In this document: positions 1-16,264 of the stretch, in pieces
Position numbering within the stretch: the first letter of the stretch is position 1
How the letters are laid out: the number at the start of each line of letters is the position of its first letter
Origin: Amphibalanus amphitrite
Taxonomy: Eukaryota; Arthropoda; Thecostraca; Balanomorpha; Balanidae
Assembly (NCBI RefSeq): GCF_019059575.1
Contig: NW_024883106.1
Span: 1-64,000, forward strand
DNA length: 64,000 nucleotides
Reading direction: 5' to 3'
Translations under genes and position numbers: made by a program
Notes under the pieces: generated by a model
What the model was told of the DNA's origin: nothing
Database searches by the model: none
The model's input: only the letters and a program-made list of their open reading frames with translations

Positions 1-4362
<4,362 letters not shown>

Positions 4363-5852
4363 TCTACTATACTATTTGTAGAATGAAACTCTGTATGTGT
4401 TTCTGTGTGTTTGCACCGTGCAGAGGGGTGCTTTGACGCCGTGCTCAGGTCAAACGGTGCGGTCGATGGGGCTGAAATTTTCGCACGGTGTTGATGACGT
4501 CACGGGCACGTGCAGTGTCGAGGTTCGAGTCTCGGGGGGTGGATGGTTCGCACGTGGCACGCCCTGGAAAAGTGCGTATTTCCTCTCAAATTTGCTCAGT
4601 CTTCAAGGCATCGGCAGCCGGGTTTGATGGACTTTGCAACTAAAATGCATGACGATCGGCGGCGGGTGCCTCTCATTTGCAGATTGGCAAGTTATTTATT
4701 TTGATAAACAGAGGCGAATGAAGGTGTTGATTTTCGGTAAATAAAGACAGTTTTCAATGTGCTTACACAAATGCACCGCGTTTGCCGTAGTGCGCCACAT
4801 TTGTCTCGAGGTGCCATTTTGCCGCGAATCGCACAACTTTGTCAAATATGGTCCGACAAACGTGCAATTCGGTGGAAGGATGCATGACAAAACGACAATT
4901 AAAAATGCACCACTTTTGTCGTAATGCGCCACATTTGTCACAAGGCGCCATTTCCACCAAATAGGGCAAAGAATAATGGGTTGACACGAGTAGGAGCAGG
5001 GTTAGGAACTCTTTTTTTTAGTTTATCAGTTTATCTGATAGTCTGTGACCTCACATGACCCAGTGGTAGTGGTAGATGTAGTGGTAGTAGTATATGTAGG
5101 GGTAGTGGTAGTATTAGGGGTAGTGGTAGGGGTAGTGTTAGGGGTAGTAGGGGTAGTGGTAGGGGTAGTGGTAGGGGTAGTAGTAGAGGTAGTAGTAGGG
5201 GTATTAGTAGGGATAGTGGTAGGGGTAGTGGTAGGGGTAGTAGTAGTGGTAGGGGTAGTAGTAGGGGTAGTGGTAGGGGTAGGGGTAGTGTTAGGGGTAG
5301 TGTTAGGGGTAGTGGTAGGGGTAGGGGTAGTGGTAGGGGTAGTGGTAGGGGTAGTGGTAGGGGTAGGGGTAGTGGTAGTGGTAGGGGTAGGTGTAGTGGT
5401 AGGGGTAGTGGTACGGGTAGTGGTACGGGTAGGGGTAGGGGTAGTGGTAGGGGTAGGGTAGTGGTAGGGGTACGGGTAGTGGTAGAGGTAGTGGTAGGAG
5501 TTGTAGTAGTGGTAGTGGTAGAGGTAGTGGTAGGAGTAGTGGTAGTGGTAGGGGTAGGGGTAGGGGTAGAAGTAGTAGAAGTGTGGTACAGGCCGATCTA
5601 ATGTGACGTGGTGACCTATACGACGTGGCCTGACCCAGTGTGACCGGGGATGACCAACTTGACCTGACTTGATCCCGTATGACCCAAATTTCATCCAACT
5701 AAGTTATTATGCTCAAAATTTTCCTCTGCACGTTTCCGTCCATATCTCTGCTTCCAGACGACAGATCAATTTAAATCAAACACCGTTCGAAGCCAAATTG
5801 GCTGCTGCCGCATTTTATGGCTACGCCGCGCAGCAAGTGGCGCAGCCGCTTG
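4363..5852 (+). mobile_element. Helitron-like unit, copy 1 of 4
   Basis: The unit begins TCTACTATACTATTTG just after an A, as Helitron 5' ends do. It ends with a GC-rich hairpin-prone stretch (CGCCGCG ... GGCGCAGCCGCTTG) directly joined to the next TCTACTATACTATTTG. Inside are about 650 bp of unique sequence shared with the other copies, a G-rich minisatellite (about 5058-5580), and about 270 bp rich in TGACC. There is no Rep/helicase ORF, so it would be non-autonomous. The terminal tetranucleotide is CTTG rather than the usual CTRR, which tempers the call. A plain macrosatellite is the alternative. Confidence 0.6.
5058..5580. repeat. G-rich minisatellite, copy 1
   Basis: Irregular runs of GGGTAGTGGTAG, GGTAGT and GGTAGGGGTA. 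The strong G/C strand bias with regularly spaced GGG/GGGG blocks could support G-quadruplexes. The proline/threonine and valine/glycine open frames here are artefacts of the repeat. Confidence 0.95.
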
Positions 5853-7259
5853 TCTACTATACTATTTGTGAAATGAAACTCTGTCTGTCTGTGTGTTTGC
5901 ACCGTGCAGAGGGGTGCTTTGACGTCGTGCACAGGTCAAACGTTGCTGTCGATTGGGCTGGAATTTTCGCAGGGTGTTGATGACGTCACGGGCACGTGCA
6001 GTGTCGAGGTTCGAGTCCCGGGGGGTGGATGGTTCGCACGTGGCACGCCCTGGAAAAGTGCGTATTTTCTCAGAATTTTGTTCGGTTCTCAAGCCGGCTT
6101 CAAGGCATCGGCAGACGGGTTTGATGAACTTCGCAACTAAAATGCATGACGATCGGCGGCGGGTGCCTCTCATTTGCAGATTGGCCAAGTTATTTATTTT
6201 GATAAACAGAGGCGAATGAAGGTGTTGATTTTCGGTAAATAAAGACAGCTTTCAATGCGCTTACACAAATGCACCGCGTTTGCCGTAGTGCGCCACATTT
6301 GTCACGAGGTGCCGTTTTTGCCGCAAATCGCACAACTTTTTCAAATATGGTCCGATAAACGTGCAATTCGGTGGAAGGATGCATGACAAAAGGACAGTTA
6401 CAAATGCACCACTTTTGTCGCAATGCGCCACATTTGTCACAAGGCGCCATTTCCATCAAATACGATTAAGAATAATGGAATGACACGAGTAGGAGCAGGG
6501 TTAGGAACTCTTTTTTTAGTTTATCAGTTTATCTGATAGTCTGTGACCTCACATGACCCAGTGGTAGTGGTGGTAGGTGTAGTAGTAGTGGTAGTGGTAG
6601 TGGTAGTAGTAGTGATGGGAGTAGCAGTAGGGGTAGTGGTAGCAGTAGCGGTAGTAGTAGGGGTAGTAGTAGGGGTAGTAGTAGGGGTAGTGGTAGGGAT
6701 AGTAGTAGGGGTAGTATTAGGGTAGTGGTAGGCGTAGTGGTAGTGGTAAGGGTAGTGGTAGTGGTAGGGGTAGAAGTAGGGGTAGTGGTAGAGGTAGTAG
6801 TAGGGTAGTGGTAGGGGTAGTGGTGGTGGTAGGGGTAGTAGTAGTGGTAGGGGTAGAAGTAGTGGTAGTGGTAGGGGTAGTGGTAGGGGTAGGGGTAGGG
6901 GTAGTGGTAGGGGTAGTGGTAGGAGTAGTGGTAGGGGTAGTGGTAGGGGTAGTAGTAGGGGTAGGGGTAGGGGTAGGCGTAGTGGTAGGGGTAGTGGTAG
7001 GGGTAGTGGTAGGGGTAGTGGTAGGGGTAGTGGTAGGAGTAGTGGTGTGGGTAGAATTAGTAGAAGTGTGGTACATGCCGATCTAATGTGACGCGGTGAC
7101 CTGTACGACCTGGCCTGACCGAAGGTGACCTGGCCTGACCCAGTGTGACCACGGTCTGCTTCCAGACGGCTCATCGGTATGAATCAGACACCATTCGAAA
7201 GCGAACTGGCTGCTGCGTATTTTATGGCTACGCCGCGAAGCAAGTGGCGCAGCCGCTTG
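5853..7259 (+). mobile_element. Helitron-like unit, copy 2 of 4
   Basis: This unit has the same organisation and strong sequence match to copy 1: TCTACTATACTATTTGTG start, shared block, minisatellite (about 6560-7062), TGACC-rich block and the CCGCTTG end. The TGACC-rich block is shorter than in copies 1 and 4 and lacks much of the segment between the TGACC motifs and the 3' hairpin. Confidence 0.6.
6560..7062. repeat. G-rich minisatellite, copy 2
   Basis: The same GGTAGT/GGGTAG unit mixture as copy 1, with slightly different phasing and length. Confidence 0.95.
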
Positions 7260-8553
7260 TCTACTATACTATTTGTGAAATGAAACTCTGTCTGTCTGTG
7301 TTTCTGTTTGCACCATACAGAGGGGTGCTTTGACGCCGTGCGCAGGTCAAACGGTGCGGTCGATGGGGCTGAAATTTTCGCAGCGTGTTGATGACGTCAC
7401 GCGCACGTGCAGTGGCGTGTTTCGAGTCTCGAGGGGTGGATGGTTCGCACGTGGCACGCGCTGGAAAAAGGTGCCTTTTCTCCAAATTTTGCTCGGCTCT
7501 CAAGCTTGCTTCAAGGCATCGGCAGCCGGGTTCAATCGCCTTTGACAATAAAATGCATGACGATCGGCGGCGGGTGCCTCTCATTTGCAGATTGTCCAAG
7601 TTACTTATTTTGATAAACAGAGGCGAATGGTGGTGTTGATTATCGGTAAACAAAGACAGGTTTCAATACGATCACACAAATGCACCGCGTTTGCCGTAAT
7701 GCGCCACATTTGTCCACATGCGCTATTTTTGTCGCTGATCGCACAACTTTGTCAAATATGGTCCGATAAGGGTGCAGTTTCTTGGAAGGATGCATGACAA
7801 AATGACAGGTACAAATGCGCCACTTTTGTCGCAATGCGCCACATTTGTCACAAGGCGCCATTTCCACCAAATACGATTAAGAATAATGGAATGACACGAG
7901 TAGGAGCAGGGTTAGGAACTCTTTTTTAGTTTATTAGTTTATCTGATAGTCTGTGACCTCATATGACCCAGTCATAGTGGTAGGGGTAGTGTTAGGAGTA
8001 GTAGTAGGGGTAGTGGTAAGGGTAGTGGTAGGGGTAGTAGTAGGGGTAGTAGTAGGGGTAGTGGTAGGGGTAGTAGTAGGGGTACGGGTAGTGGTAGGGG
8101 TAGGGGTAGGGGTAGTGGTAGTGGTAGTGGTAGGGGTAGTAGTAGGGGTAGGGGCAGGGGTAGGGGTAGGGGTAGTGGTAGTGGTAGGGGTAGTGGTAGG
8201 GTAGTGGTAGGGGTAGTGGTAGGTAGTGGCATGGGTAGAATTAGTAGAAGTGTGGCCCAGGCCGATCCAATGTGACTTGGTGACCTATACGACCTGGCCT
8301 GACCGAAGGTGACCTGGCCGGAGCCAGTGTAACCAGGGATGACAAACTTGACCTGACTTGACCCTGTATGACCCAAATTTCATCCAACTAAGCCCTCAGA
8401 ATACTTATTATGTTCAAAATTTTCCTCTGCACGTTTCCGTCCATATCTCTGCTTCCAGACGACACATCAATTTAACTCAAACACCATTCGAAAGCAAATT
8501 GGCTGCTGCCGCATTTTCTGGCTACGCCGCGAAGCAAGTGGCGCAGCCGCTTG
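7260..8553 (+). mobile_element. Helitron-like unit, copy 3 of 4
   Basis: The shortest copy (1294 bp), mainly because its minisatellite (about 7975-8243) is contracted. The ends and unique blocks are the same as in the other copies. Confidence 0.6.
7975..8243. repeat. G-rich minisatellite, copy 3
   Basis: The same unit mixture, about half the length of the other copies. Confidence 0.95.
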
Positions 8554-9930
8554 TCTACTATACTATTTGTAGAATGAAACTCTGTATGTATGTGTTTCTG
8601 TCTGTTTGCACCGTGCAGAGGTGTGCTTTGACGCCGTGCGCAGGTCAAACGGTGCGGTCGAGGGGGCTGAAATTTTCGCAGGGTGTTGATGACGTCATGG
8701 GCACGTGCAGTGTCGAGATGCGAGTCCCGGGGGGTGGATGGTTCGCACGTGGCACGCGCTGGAAAAAGGTGCTTTTCCTCGGAATTTTGCTCATTCTTCA
8801 AGGCATCGGCAGCCGGGTTCAATCGCCTTTGACAATAAAATGCATGACGATCGGCGGCGGGTGCCTCTCATTTGCAGATTGGCCAAGTTATTTATTTTGG
8901 TAAACAGAGGCGAATGAAGGTGTTGATTTCGGTAAATAAAGACAGTTTTCAATGCGCTTTCACAAATGCACCGCGTTTGCCGTAATGCGCCACATTTGTC
9001 CAAAGCGCCTTTTTTGTCGCAAATTGCACAGCTTTGTCAAATATTGTCCGATATAAAGGTGCAATTCGGTGGAAGAATGCATGGCAAAAGGACAATTACA
9101 AATGCACCACTTTTGTCGCAATGCGCCACATTTGTCACAAGGCGCTATTTCCATCAAATACGACTAAGAATAATGGAATGACACGATAGGAGCAAGGTTA
9201 GGAACTCTTTTTTTAGTTTATCAGTTTATCTTATAGACTGTGACTTCACATGACCCAGTGGTAGTGGTGGTAGTAGTGGTAGGAGTAGCGGTAGGGGTAG
9301 TGGTAGCAGTAGGGGTAGTGGTAGGGGTAGTAGTAGGGGTAGTGATAGGGGTAGTGGTAGGGGTAGTAGTAGGGTAGTGGTAGGGGTAGTAGTGGTAGGG
9401 GTAGAAGTAGGGGTAGTGGTAGGGGTAGTAGTAGGGTAAGGGTATTGGTAGTGGTAGGGGTAGAAGTAGGGGTAGTGGTAGGGGTAGTGGTAGGGGTAGT
9501 GGTAGGGGTAGTGGTAGAGGTAGTGGTAGGGGTAGTGGTAGGAGTAGTGTGGTAGGGGTAGTGATAGGGGTAGGGGTAGTGGTAGGGGTAGTGGTAGTAA
9601 TAGTGGTATGGGTAGAAGTAGTAGAAGTGTGGTACAGGCCGATCCAATGTGACGTGGTGACCTATACGACCTGGCCTCACCGAAGGTGACCTGGCCTGAC
9701 CCAGTGTGACCAGGGATGACCATCTTGACCTGACTTGACCCCGTATGACCCAAATTTCATCCAACTAAGCCCTCACAATAGTTATTATGTTCAAAATTTT
9801 CCTCTACACGTTTCCGTCCATATCTCTGCTTCCAGACGACAGACCGATTTAAATCAAACACCATTCGAAAGCAAATTGGCTGCTGCCGCATTTTATGGCT
9901 ACGCCGCGAAGCAAGTGGCGCAGCCGCTTG
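8554..9930 (+). mobile_element. Helitron-like unit, copy 4 of 4
   Basis: This unit has the same ends and blocks, with a minisatellite at about 9258-9625. Its last bases CCGCTTG abut a different TC-starting element at 9931, so the head-to-tail series continues into another family. Confidence 0.6.
9258..9625. repeat. G-rich minisatellite, copy 4
   Basis: The same unit mixture inside the fourth Helitron-like unit. Confidence 0.95.
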
Positions 9931-10983
9931 TCTATATTACTATTTGAGGAGGGCGTAGTTTCTGTCTATTACGAAGGTCGCGACATGGTGCTACGTAGCG
10001 CGGGTTACAGATCACACCGTTGCACCTACCGCGCTGAAATTTGCGCTACTCATAGAACAAGGATGGACAACGTGCCTTTGAGCGGTCTCGGCTCGATCGG
10101 ATCGATAGCGAGCGCGTGGCGCGTGCCCAAAAAGTGCAAATTCGCGTCATAGACTTTACATGTATAAATCGGCTGGCAAAAACGGGCGAAAACAGCCAAA
10201 TTTGCCCGACACGAGTCCGGTCCCGGTGCAATATCTCGGTAACCGTGGGCCCGACCGGTACGGGGAAAACAGCATCGTGTAGAGAATCGAACGGGCTATC
10301 GAATGGTGTGCGGTGCAGGGGTTGGCACGCGCCACGTGCACCGGGGAGGACACTTTCTTTTGAAAAATTGACGTTTTGGACGGATTTTGGAATTTATATT
10401 AATTTCAGGTGATCGTCAGACGGAATGAGTTGAAACAACACCTATTAGCAATAAAAATGTACCGTCTCTCATGGAAAAATTGTGAAAAGCTAATTGATCA
10501 AAAACAATGTGGAAAAAATCGCTGAATTAAATGGTATTTGTCCAAAATGTGCCACTAAATAATTACACGGATTTTGCTGCTTAACCTGATACGTTTGACA
10601 ATTGAAAATGCTATCATTGGAAAGAGCATTCAATTCTCTCCAAGATCCAATCATCACGTTTGCATGACAAGCAACAGTATCCTTAAAAATATAAATGTTT
10701 CAAACCTCTGCAAAACGATTTTTAGTGAAAATTATCTACGCCTTTAATTTGTCATAAAACTACGCGCATAAATTATAAGCCACATTTGACAGATTCTGAA
10801 GTGGAAAGCATGCTTATCAGACACGGGCACCTCGATACGGTGGATATTTTTTCCACAAACCGTTTAGCCATCAAAAAGCAATCGACCGAATTGGATAGGT
10901 AACCCAACCGACACAAGAACAACCAAACACCCGTCAATCGAAAATACCCCTTTTCGCGTTGCGGAGCACGCGGGCCACCCTAG
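9931..10983 (+). mobile_element. non-autonomous Helitron, second family
   Basis: It begins TCTATATTACTATTTGAG and ends with a short GC hairpin (CGCGTTGC-GGA-GCACGCG), then GGCCACC and CTAG, followed by T. TC start, subterminal 3' hairpin, CTAG end and a 3' flanking T are the Helitron signature. No Rep or helicase ORF is present in 1053 bp. The 5' side is joined directly to the end of the preceding array rather than to an A, so it was either inserted at or co-mobilised with the array. Confidence 0.65.
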
Positions 10984-13099
10984 TGTTCTACTATGTAGCG
11001 AGAATCTTTTTCCGTCATTATTTCTCAACATCTATTGTTTTGTATTGGCCGACCAGTGGGCCAGCACCATTTGTGCCGCTTCTTCTGAAAGGGATTTCCT
11101 AAAATAAAGTGCCCCGAAACGCTGTTTTACGTCTCGAACACTTAAGACCCGGTTACACTAACGAAGATAAATGGCAAAAGCTTTCCAGAAAACATCGAAC
11201 AAGTCTCAGAGGCAAAACAAATAAGGTCCGCCTTGTTTTACATTGCAATCGTTCAGCTGGCCTGTGGCCTGTGAGAGCAAGCAGATAACATCCTTCCTGT
11301 TATCTGACCTCCCAGACAAATTCGTAAGCGCTGTTTCATTGTTGAAACGGTTGTGTGTTACATATAATAATAGACTAGCAACAATGAGGTCTAGAGTACC
11401 CACAAAAAACAAGTGTTGACTAACACTGCATGCTATATACGCGTTGTATTTTTTATTATTAATACCTAATACTGTTCGAGCTCGAGTGAGACATCTTGGA
11501 TAGATTACTATTACCTTTAACTTTTACCATCACTGTTATAGCAAAACCTTCTAACTTCTTAGGGACTCTTAGTTTCTTGTATGCACAAAATAGGAATCCG
11601 CGGCACTCCTTGGCACGGATGCTGCACTTCGCAGGCATAAACCTTGAAGAAAGAGCTGATTTTATTAAACGATTTTCCAGAACATAATTATTGCTATCTG
11701 GAATTTTCAAAGAACTATTTGAACCGTCTGATAGGCTATGCTGCTTCCCAAGTTCTCACCGTTTTCTTTCATACCAGTCGTGTGTCAGAAAAAGGCCCTA
11801 ATTTACAATTTCACCCACAGCTGCGTAATCACTAAAATTATAACTGTATTTCAATAAAAAACACATTGATACGACTCAGTAAATTTACCAAGGTTTTCAT
11901 GCTCTTGACAATTCAACATCACTCTTATCTCCCATTCATTCTAAAACAATACGATGAAACTGAAAACAATTAGCTGTGATTTAATACATCTATTAACCAG
12001 GCATTGTAGCTATTTGAACGACTAGAGTTGATTTTGTTTCCACTGATCAGGTACAAACATCAGACATATCTTCATTCAACACCACACAACCATCTCTTAC
12101 ACAACACGCACAACCAACACTGGGAATGGTTCGAGCGAAGCGAAGCCCCCACTCGCCGCTCGCTTTCGGCAGCGTCCGAACAACCGGCTACCGACACTCA
12201 CATCCGAAAACGGCACACAATACCCAAACACAGCGCGTCGACGCGAGTCGTCGACGGCGACGGTTCGCGCGCGACGTGACGGTCGGACCGTGTCCTCTCA
12301 CTAATGGGGACGACCGGTGCACCGGGCCAACACACATACACACAGTCGACGGGCCCCGGAGGCCGTACGGCTCCGACGGCAACACGACACTGCGCGGCAC
12401 GTGACCGGGCGGGGAGGGGGGGGGGCTGACGGCAACGGGAGGGGCAATCGTACTGGTCATAGCAGTGCATTAGATAAACCGGGCGATTGGGATCGCTACA
12501 AAACACAAATAAGATATCGTCGTCGTATTGCAAAAAAACCTTAAATAACATGCAGAAAAATACGGATCAAAGTTTCAAAATGTCAGCATTAACACAAAAT
12601 AGAGATGGCAGTATGAAATAACCCTTATAACGCACTCAAGATGCATTCACCCATAAAATCAAGACCGCACAAGCCGAACCACACACATCGTTTACACACA
12701 TCCCGTCGTTTACGTCACCACATAGTGCGTGCGGCCGCCGCCGATTCATTCCAGCCCATAATCCAGCACTTCTGCCATAGTTCACTGCGAGATCGGCCGT
12801 CCAGAGAGCGCGATCCTTTCCACCCTGACCGCTGACGGGTCATCTGGGCGACATGTGAGCGGCGTCTCTCACCAGACAGACTCCCGAGTACCGCTATCTC
12901 CGGTGGCAGCCGCCGACCGCGCACCCACAGCACTGGGGTCGAGTCTGTTCGTCCGCCATTTGTTCCCGGGGGTGCTGCCGGGCGCGGTTAGTCGGTGAGT
13001 GGTGGCGCGGTTAGCTGGGAGTGGAGTGACGGCTCGCATGACGGGCCGCCCGGCGCTGCCGACATCCCGCGGTTCGCTTCTGACACGACCCAGCCGGTC
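10984..13099. other. no gene recognised; AT-rich then CpG-rich
   Basis: 10984-12100 is AT-rich without recognisable coding. From about 12120 base composition shifts to CG-rich sequence that continues to the dpr terminal exon. No domain or RNA gene was recognised. Confidence 0.5.
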
Positions 13100-13626
13100 A
13101 GATTGGGGGGAGACCGGCCTCGTTCGGTCCTGTCGGCTCTGTGAGGTCGGAGTCGGAGCAGCCCGGCGCGGTCCCGCGTCCCGTGTCGCTCGGCCCTGGC
13201 GAGTCTCGGCGCGGGAGCACTCGTCCTGACCGCCGCCGCGAGTCATCACAGCCGTCATCGCGGGCGCGTGATTCGCCGAGTGCCGCACCGGTCCGACGGC
13301 GGCGTATCACCGGCGGGCACGCACCACTGCACCCCATCACTCCCGGCGGCCGGGTCCATCCCGCGCCGCCCGCCGGCGCACTCGGCGCGGGCCAGGGACA
13401 CCAGAACACCACCACTCTCCTTTCTCTCTCCGCTCCTCCCCCTCTCACTGACGTCGGTCAGCCAGCCGGCGTAAAGAGCAGACCCCGGCACGTCAGCCGC
13501 ACGTCAGCGTCCATCAGCCTTTCAGCGGCGCGGGCGCGGAGATCAGCCGGCCGCCGCTGTCCGTGTCGGCTGGACCGGAGAGCTCGCTCACAGGTCAGGT
13601 CACCGGGTGACCGCTCAGAGGTCAGG
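13100..13626 (-). other. CpG-rich presumed 3' UTR/flank of the dpr gene
   Basis: This stretch is very rich in CG dinucleotides and lies directly downstream of the dpr stop codon. The open frames across it on both strands look like products of the base composition, with no recognisable domain. 3' UTR is inferred from position only. A CpG-island promoter for an unseen plus-strand transcript is the alternative. Confidence 0.4.
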
Positions 13627-13733
13627 TCACCGGGTGACCCGGCAGAACACGGTGACTAGCAGAGCTGAGAGCAGACTGCCGCCGAGCAGCCGCGGCGGAC
13701 TGGAGGCCGTCTGCATGGCCGCCGGCGCGTCGT
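13627..13733 (-). CDS. dpr: dpr-family gene, last coding exon: C-terminal tail
   Basis: This terminal coding exon has 107 bases including the stop. On the minus strand CATCCACAG precedes it. It enters in phase 1 as required by the Ig2 exon and reads DDAPAAMQTAS, then a hydrophobic stretch around GGSLLSALLVTVF, then a short basic end and TGA at 13629-13627. Dpr proteins often follow Ig2 with a conserved xxPAAMQ motif and a hydrophobic C-terminal tail that serves as a GPI-type or membrane anchor. The motif and phase agreement make the assignment good although the exon is short. The CpG-rich sequence below 13627 would then be 3' UTR and flank. I could not place a poly(A) signal with confidence. 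Confidence 0.87.
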
Positions 13734-16042
13734 CTGTGGATGACACGGGTCAGAGGTCACCGTGGGATTGGTACAAGTCACTGGAATACATGTCACAGGT
13801 CACTAATGCATACACTCAGGCAGTGTTAAAAAATGCTACAGGCGAAATGCTTTGACGCAGATTTCATGTTGCTGCTTTTCCTATTTTACAAGGCAAGTGC
13901 ATGCTAATATTTATCAAGTACATATATGCCAAATGTGACCCCGATAATTTGCCCTGTTCATGTCTTCAGACAGTGTGCGACCATATATGGTGCTTAACAA
14001 TGTCACCAGCTCGTTTCGACTGCACCTCATGAATGCTAACGGCGCTGCAACGAGCTGCACTGGACTTGGAGCCAGGAAATTGGACGGCGATGGAATTGCA
14101 CGGTTATTCTCAGTGCATACTGGAAACTGGGTAATATTTGCGTTCGATCCAGAGAAACGTTACATTGGGATAGGTAAGGAGGATTGGTAGTTCATGAACG
14201 ATAATAGTATAAAATGGAAATTAAGGAGGAATATAAAGGATTAATGCAAGCCAAACGTAATCATAAAGCTAGAGCACAAGCAGGTAGCTTGAATGTTTAG
14301 CAAAGACCCGACCGGTGTTTGCTATCCATCACGAAGTATAAACAGCCTGAGCTTATAAATCGTCAGGCTGTAGTTGAGAAATCGTGTTTGACGCTGGGCA
14401 CCGAGAAACCGATAAATAATCACCCGATTAACTCCACGGTGCTAGGTAGTACGTGGGCAAGAGTGTGCGTGGGCTACCTAACCACTAGAAAGATGTCATC
14501 GCTCATGCATATTACAGAAGACGGAGACTACCTACTTACATGCTGGCTGAAATAATTCATACTTGAGTTTGACCCTAATGTGACGACCCTAATGTTAACC
14601 CCTGTACCGACTTCATCAGACCTGTGGTGAGCAGTCTGTGTGGGGAATTTCCGTCGACCTGCCTCAGTGGCTGCCTACAGCACCGCACCGGTACATCAGA
14701 GGGACAGATGCTGGGCACGTGCCAAGGGGAGTCTTCTCGTTACCGGCAGACTTCAATGGATCCTTCCAAACGTCACCAGCTCACTGTTCCACAGAACAGA
14801 ACTGTTCCCACCGTCCCACACTTCTACCGTCCCACAGATTCACAAAACCACAGTTCCACCGTCCAACAGAACCACAGTTCCACCGTGTGCTGTCCCGGCA
14901 CCATCCCACTGACCCACCGTCCACTGTCCCACCGCCTCCACTGTCCCACACTCCAACCGTCTCAGACGTAAGTACATATACACCGTCCCACAGAACCACA
15001 GACACCCTGTCCCAGACCAGACTCCCACAGTCCCACCATCCCACAGAACCACAGTCCTATCCTCCAAAGGCCAATTATCTCACAGTCTTTCCCTTTTAAT
15101 GTCCCAGCGTCCCGACACGACCCAGTAATTTGATTCGGCTGCGACATTGAGCTGCATAAATGCATGTAAACTGGTAATTTGAAATCCTCTGTCGTTTTTT
15201 TTTTAAGAAACGCAAGTTGGACAGGTGGAATAATTAAGGTGGAATATAATGGAATGATGCCATCACTCATCAGATGGAGGCAGACAGAGACATACATCCC
15301 TGCATGATGTCTGAAAGAATTTACACCTGAATCTGAATCTGATGTGATGATCTTTATGTTAACCCCGGTGATGTATCTTCGCCTTTCTTCAAACATTAAG
15401 GTTTTAGCCCTCGACAAAACATAATTACCGCGCTCCTCCTCAATGACCGCAAGCTTTCTCCACGGCATGCTGCCTACATCCCACCTGCATTTTCATTTAC
15501 CTACTTCTTGCGGCCCCTGCTCAGGTCCATCAATTCAGTATTTTTCTACGAGGACAAGCGTCCAGCTAGATGCAGAAGGAAACTCCAACTGATTAACGGG
15601 GTTACTTGGAGCATATGCCAACTTGGAGCGCGGAAGGCTTAGGCGCTCAAGTGGCGGTTCGCTAAAATGTCCGGGGTGTAGGATTTCGTCGTAATTTCTG
15701 GACGATGGTAAACTGCGGGTCATTTCGGTCTGAAGCTCAGTTCTGGGCGGCGGGCAGCTGGCGACAGATGTCCCCATGGCCGGGAGCTCAATGATGAATG
15801 GCCTCGCCAGACGGCCGGCCGATAGCTAATGGGTCGCCGTGTGACGTCACGGCCCGCCCGGGGGCAGACGACCTGCCCGGTGTCGCCGGCACCATCAGCC
15901 CATAATCGCCGGATGCAGCTGAGCGGGTTAGATAAATTAATTTGCAATCAAACAAACCATTTTCTGCCCATGATAGTTACCTTACCTAATACCTATATCA
16001 TTATTTTCTATATTTGCTGCTTGTTGACATGTGGACGCATGA
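13734..16042. other. dpr intron; degenerate CCCACCGTCCCACAG repeat
   Basis: This lies between the last two dpr coding exons. About 14790-15065 is a degenerate minisatellite of ACCGTCCCACAGAACCACAG-like units. A short plus-strand ORF at 13960-14190 has no recognisable domain and is not supported as a gene. Confidence 0.5.
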
Positions 16043-16264
16043 ATTGTCTATGACGTGACGCATCTTCTTTGATGTGAACGTACTGCCATGATTTGGACGT
16101 ATGTATCGTCTACGTTGAAGGCGTACTGTTTATGCTATGGACTTATTGGACATATCGTTTATGACGCGGACGTGCTGTCTATGATGTGACATACCGTCTA
16201 TGTTGTGGACGTACCGTCTATGTTATGGGAGTACCGTCTATATTATGAACGTACCGTCTATGAT
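16043..16264 (-). repeat. 20 bp tandem repeat built from the Ig2 exon splice donor
   Basis: On the plus strand the unit resembles TACCGTCTATGNTGTGGACG. The exon-proximal copies are the cleanest: GTACCGTCTA at 16251, 16231 and 16211, and ATACCGTCTA at 16191, exactly 20 bp apart. Copies decay with distance, down to about 16043. Read on the gene strand, each copy contains TAGACG|GTA(C/T), the same junction as the authentic donor at 16255/16254. The array therefore presents at least three extra donor-like sites in the first 65 bp of the intron. Confidence 0.85.

Noticed and set aside
5999-6025. B-box-like GGTTCGAGTCCCGG in the Helitron-like units
   Set aside because: No A box or cloverleaf at proper distance; the copies in the other units carry base changes in it.
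5026-9764. Long proline/threonine/tyrosine/leucine and valine/glycine open frames
   Set aside because: They are translations of the GGTAGT minisatellite in several frames and both strands; no start context or domain.
13715-13855. Small plus-strand ORF with good Kozak context (MAAGASS...)
   Set aside because: It is antisense to the last dpr coding exon, which explains the sequence better by phase and motif.
13960-14190. Plus-strand 76-codon ORF preceded by an acceptor-like TCTTCAG
   Set aside because: No recognisable family, no partner exon in phase, and it lies in a dpr intron.
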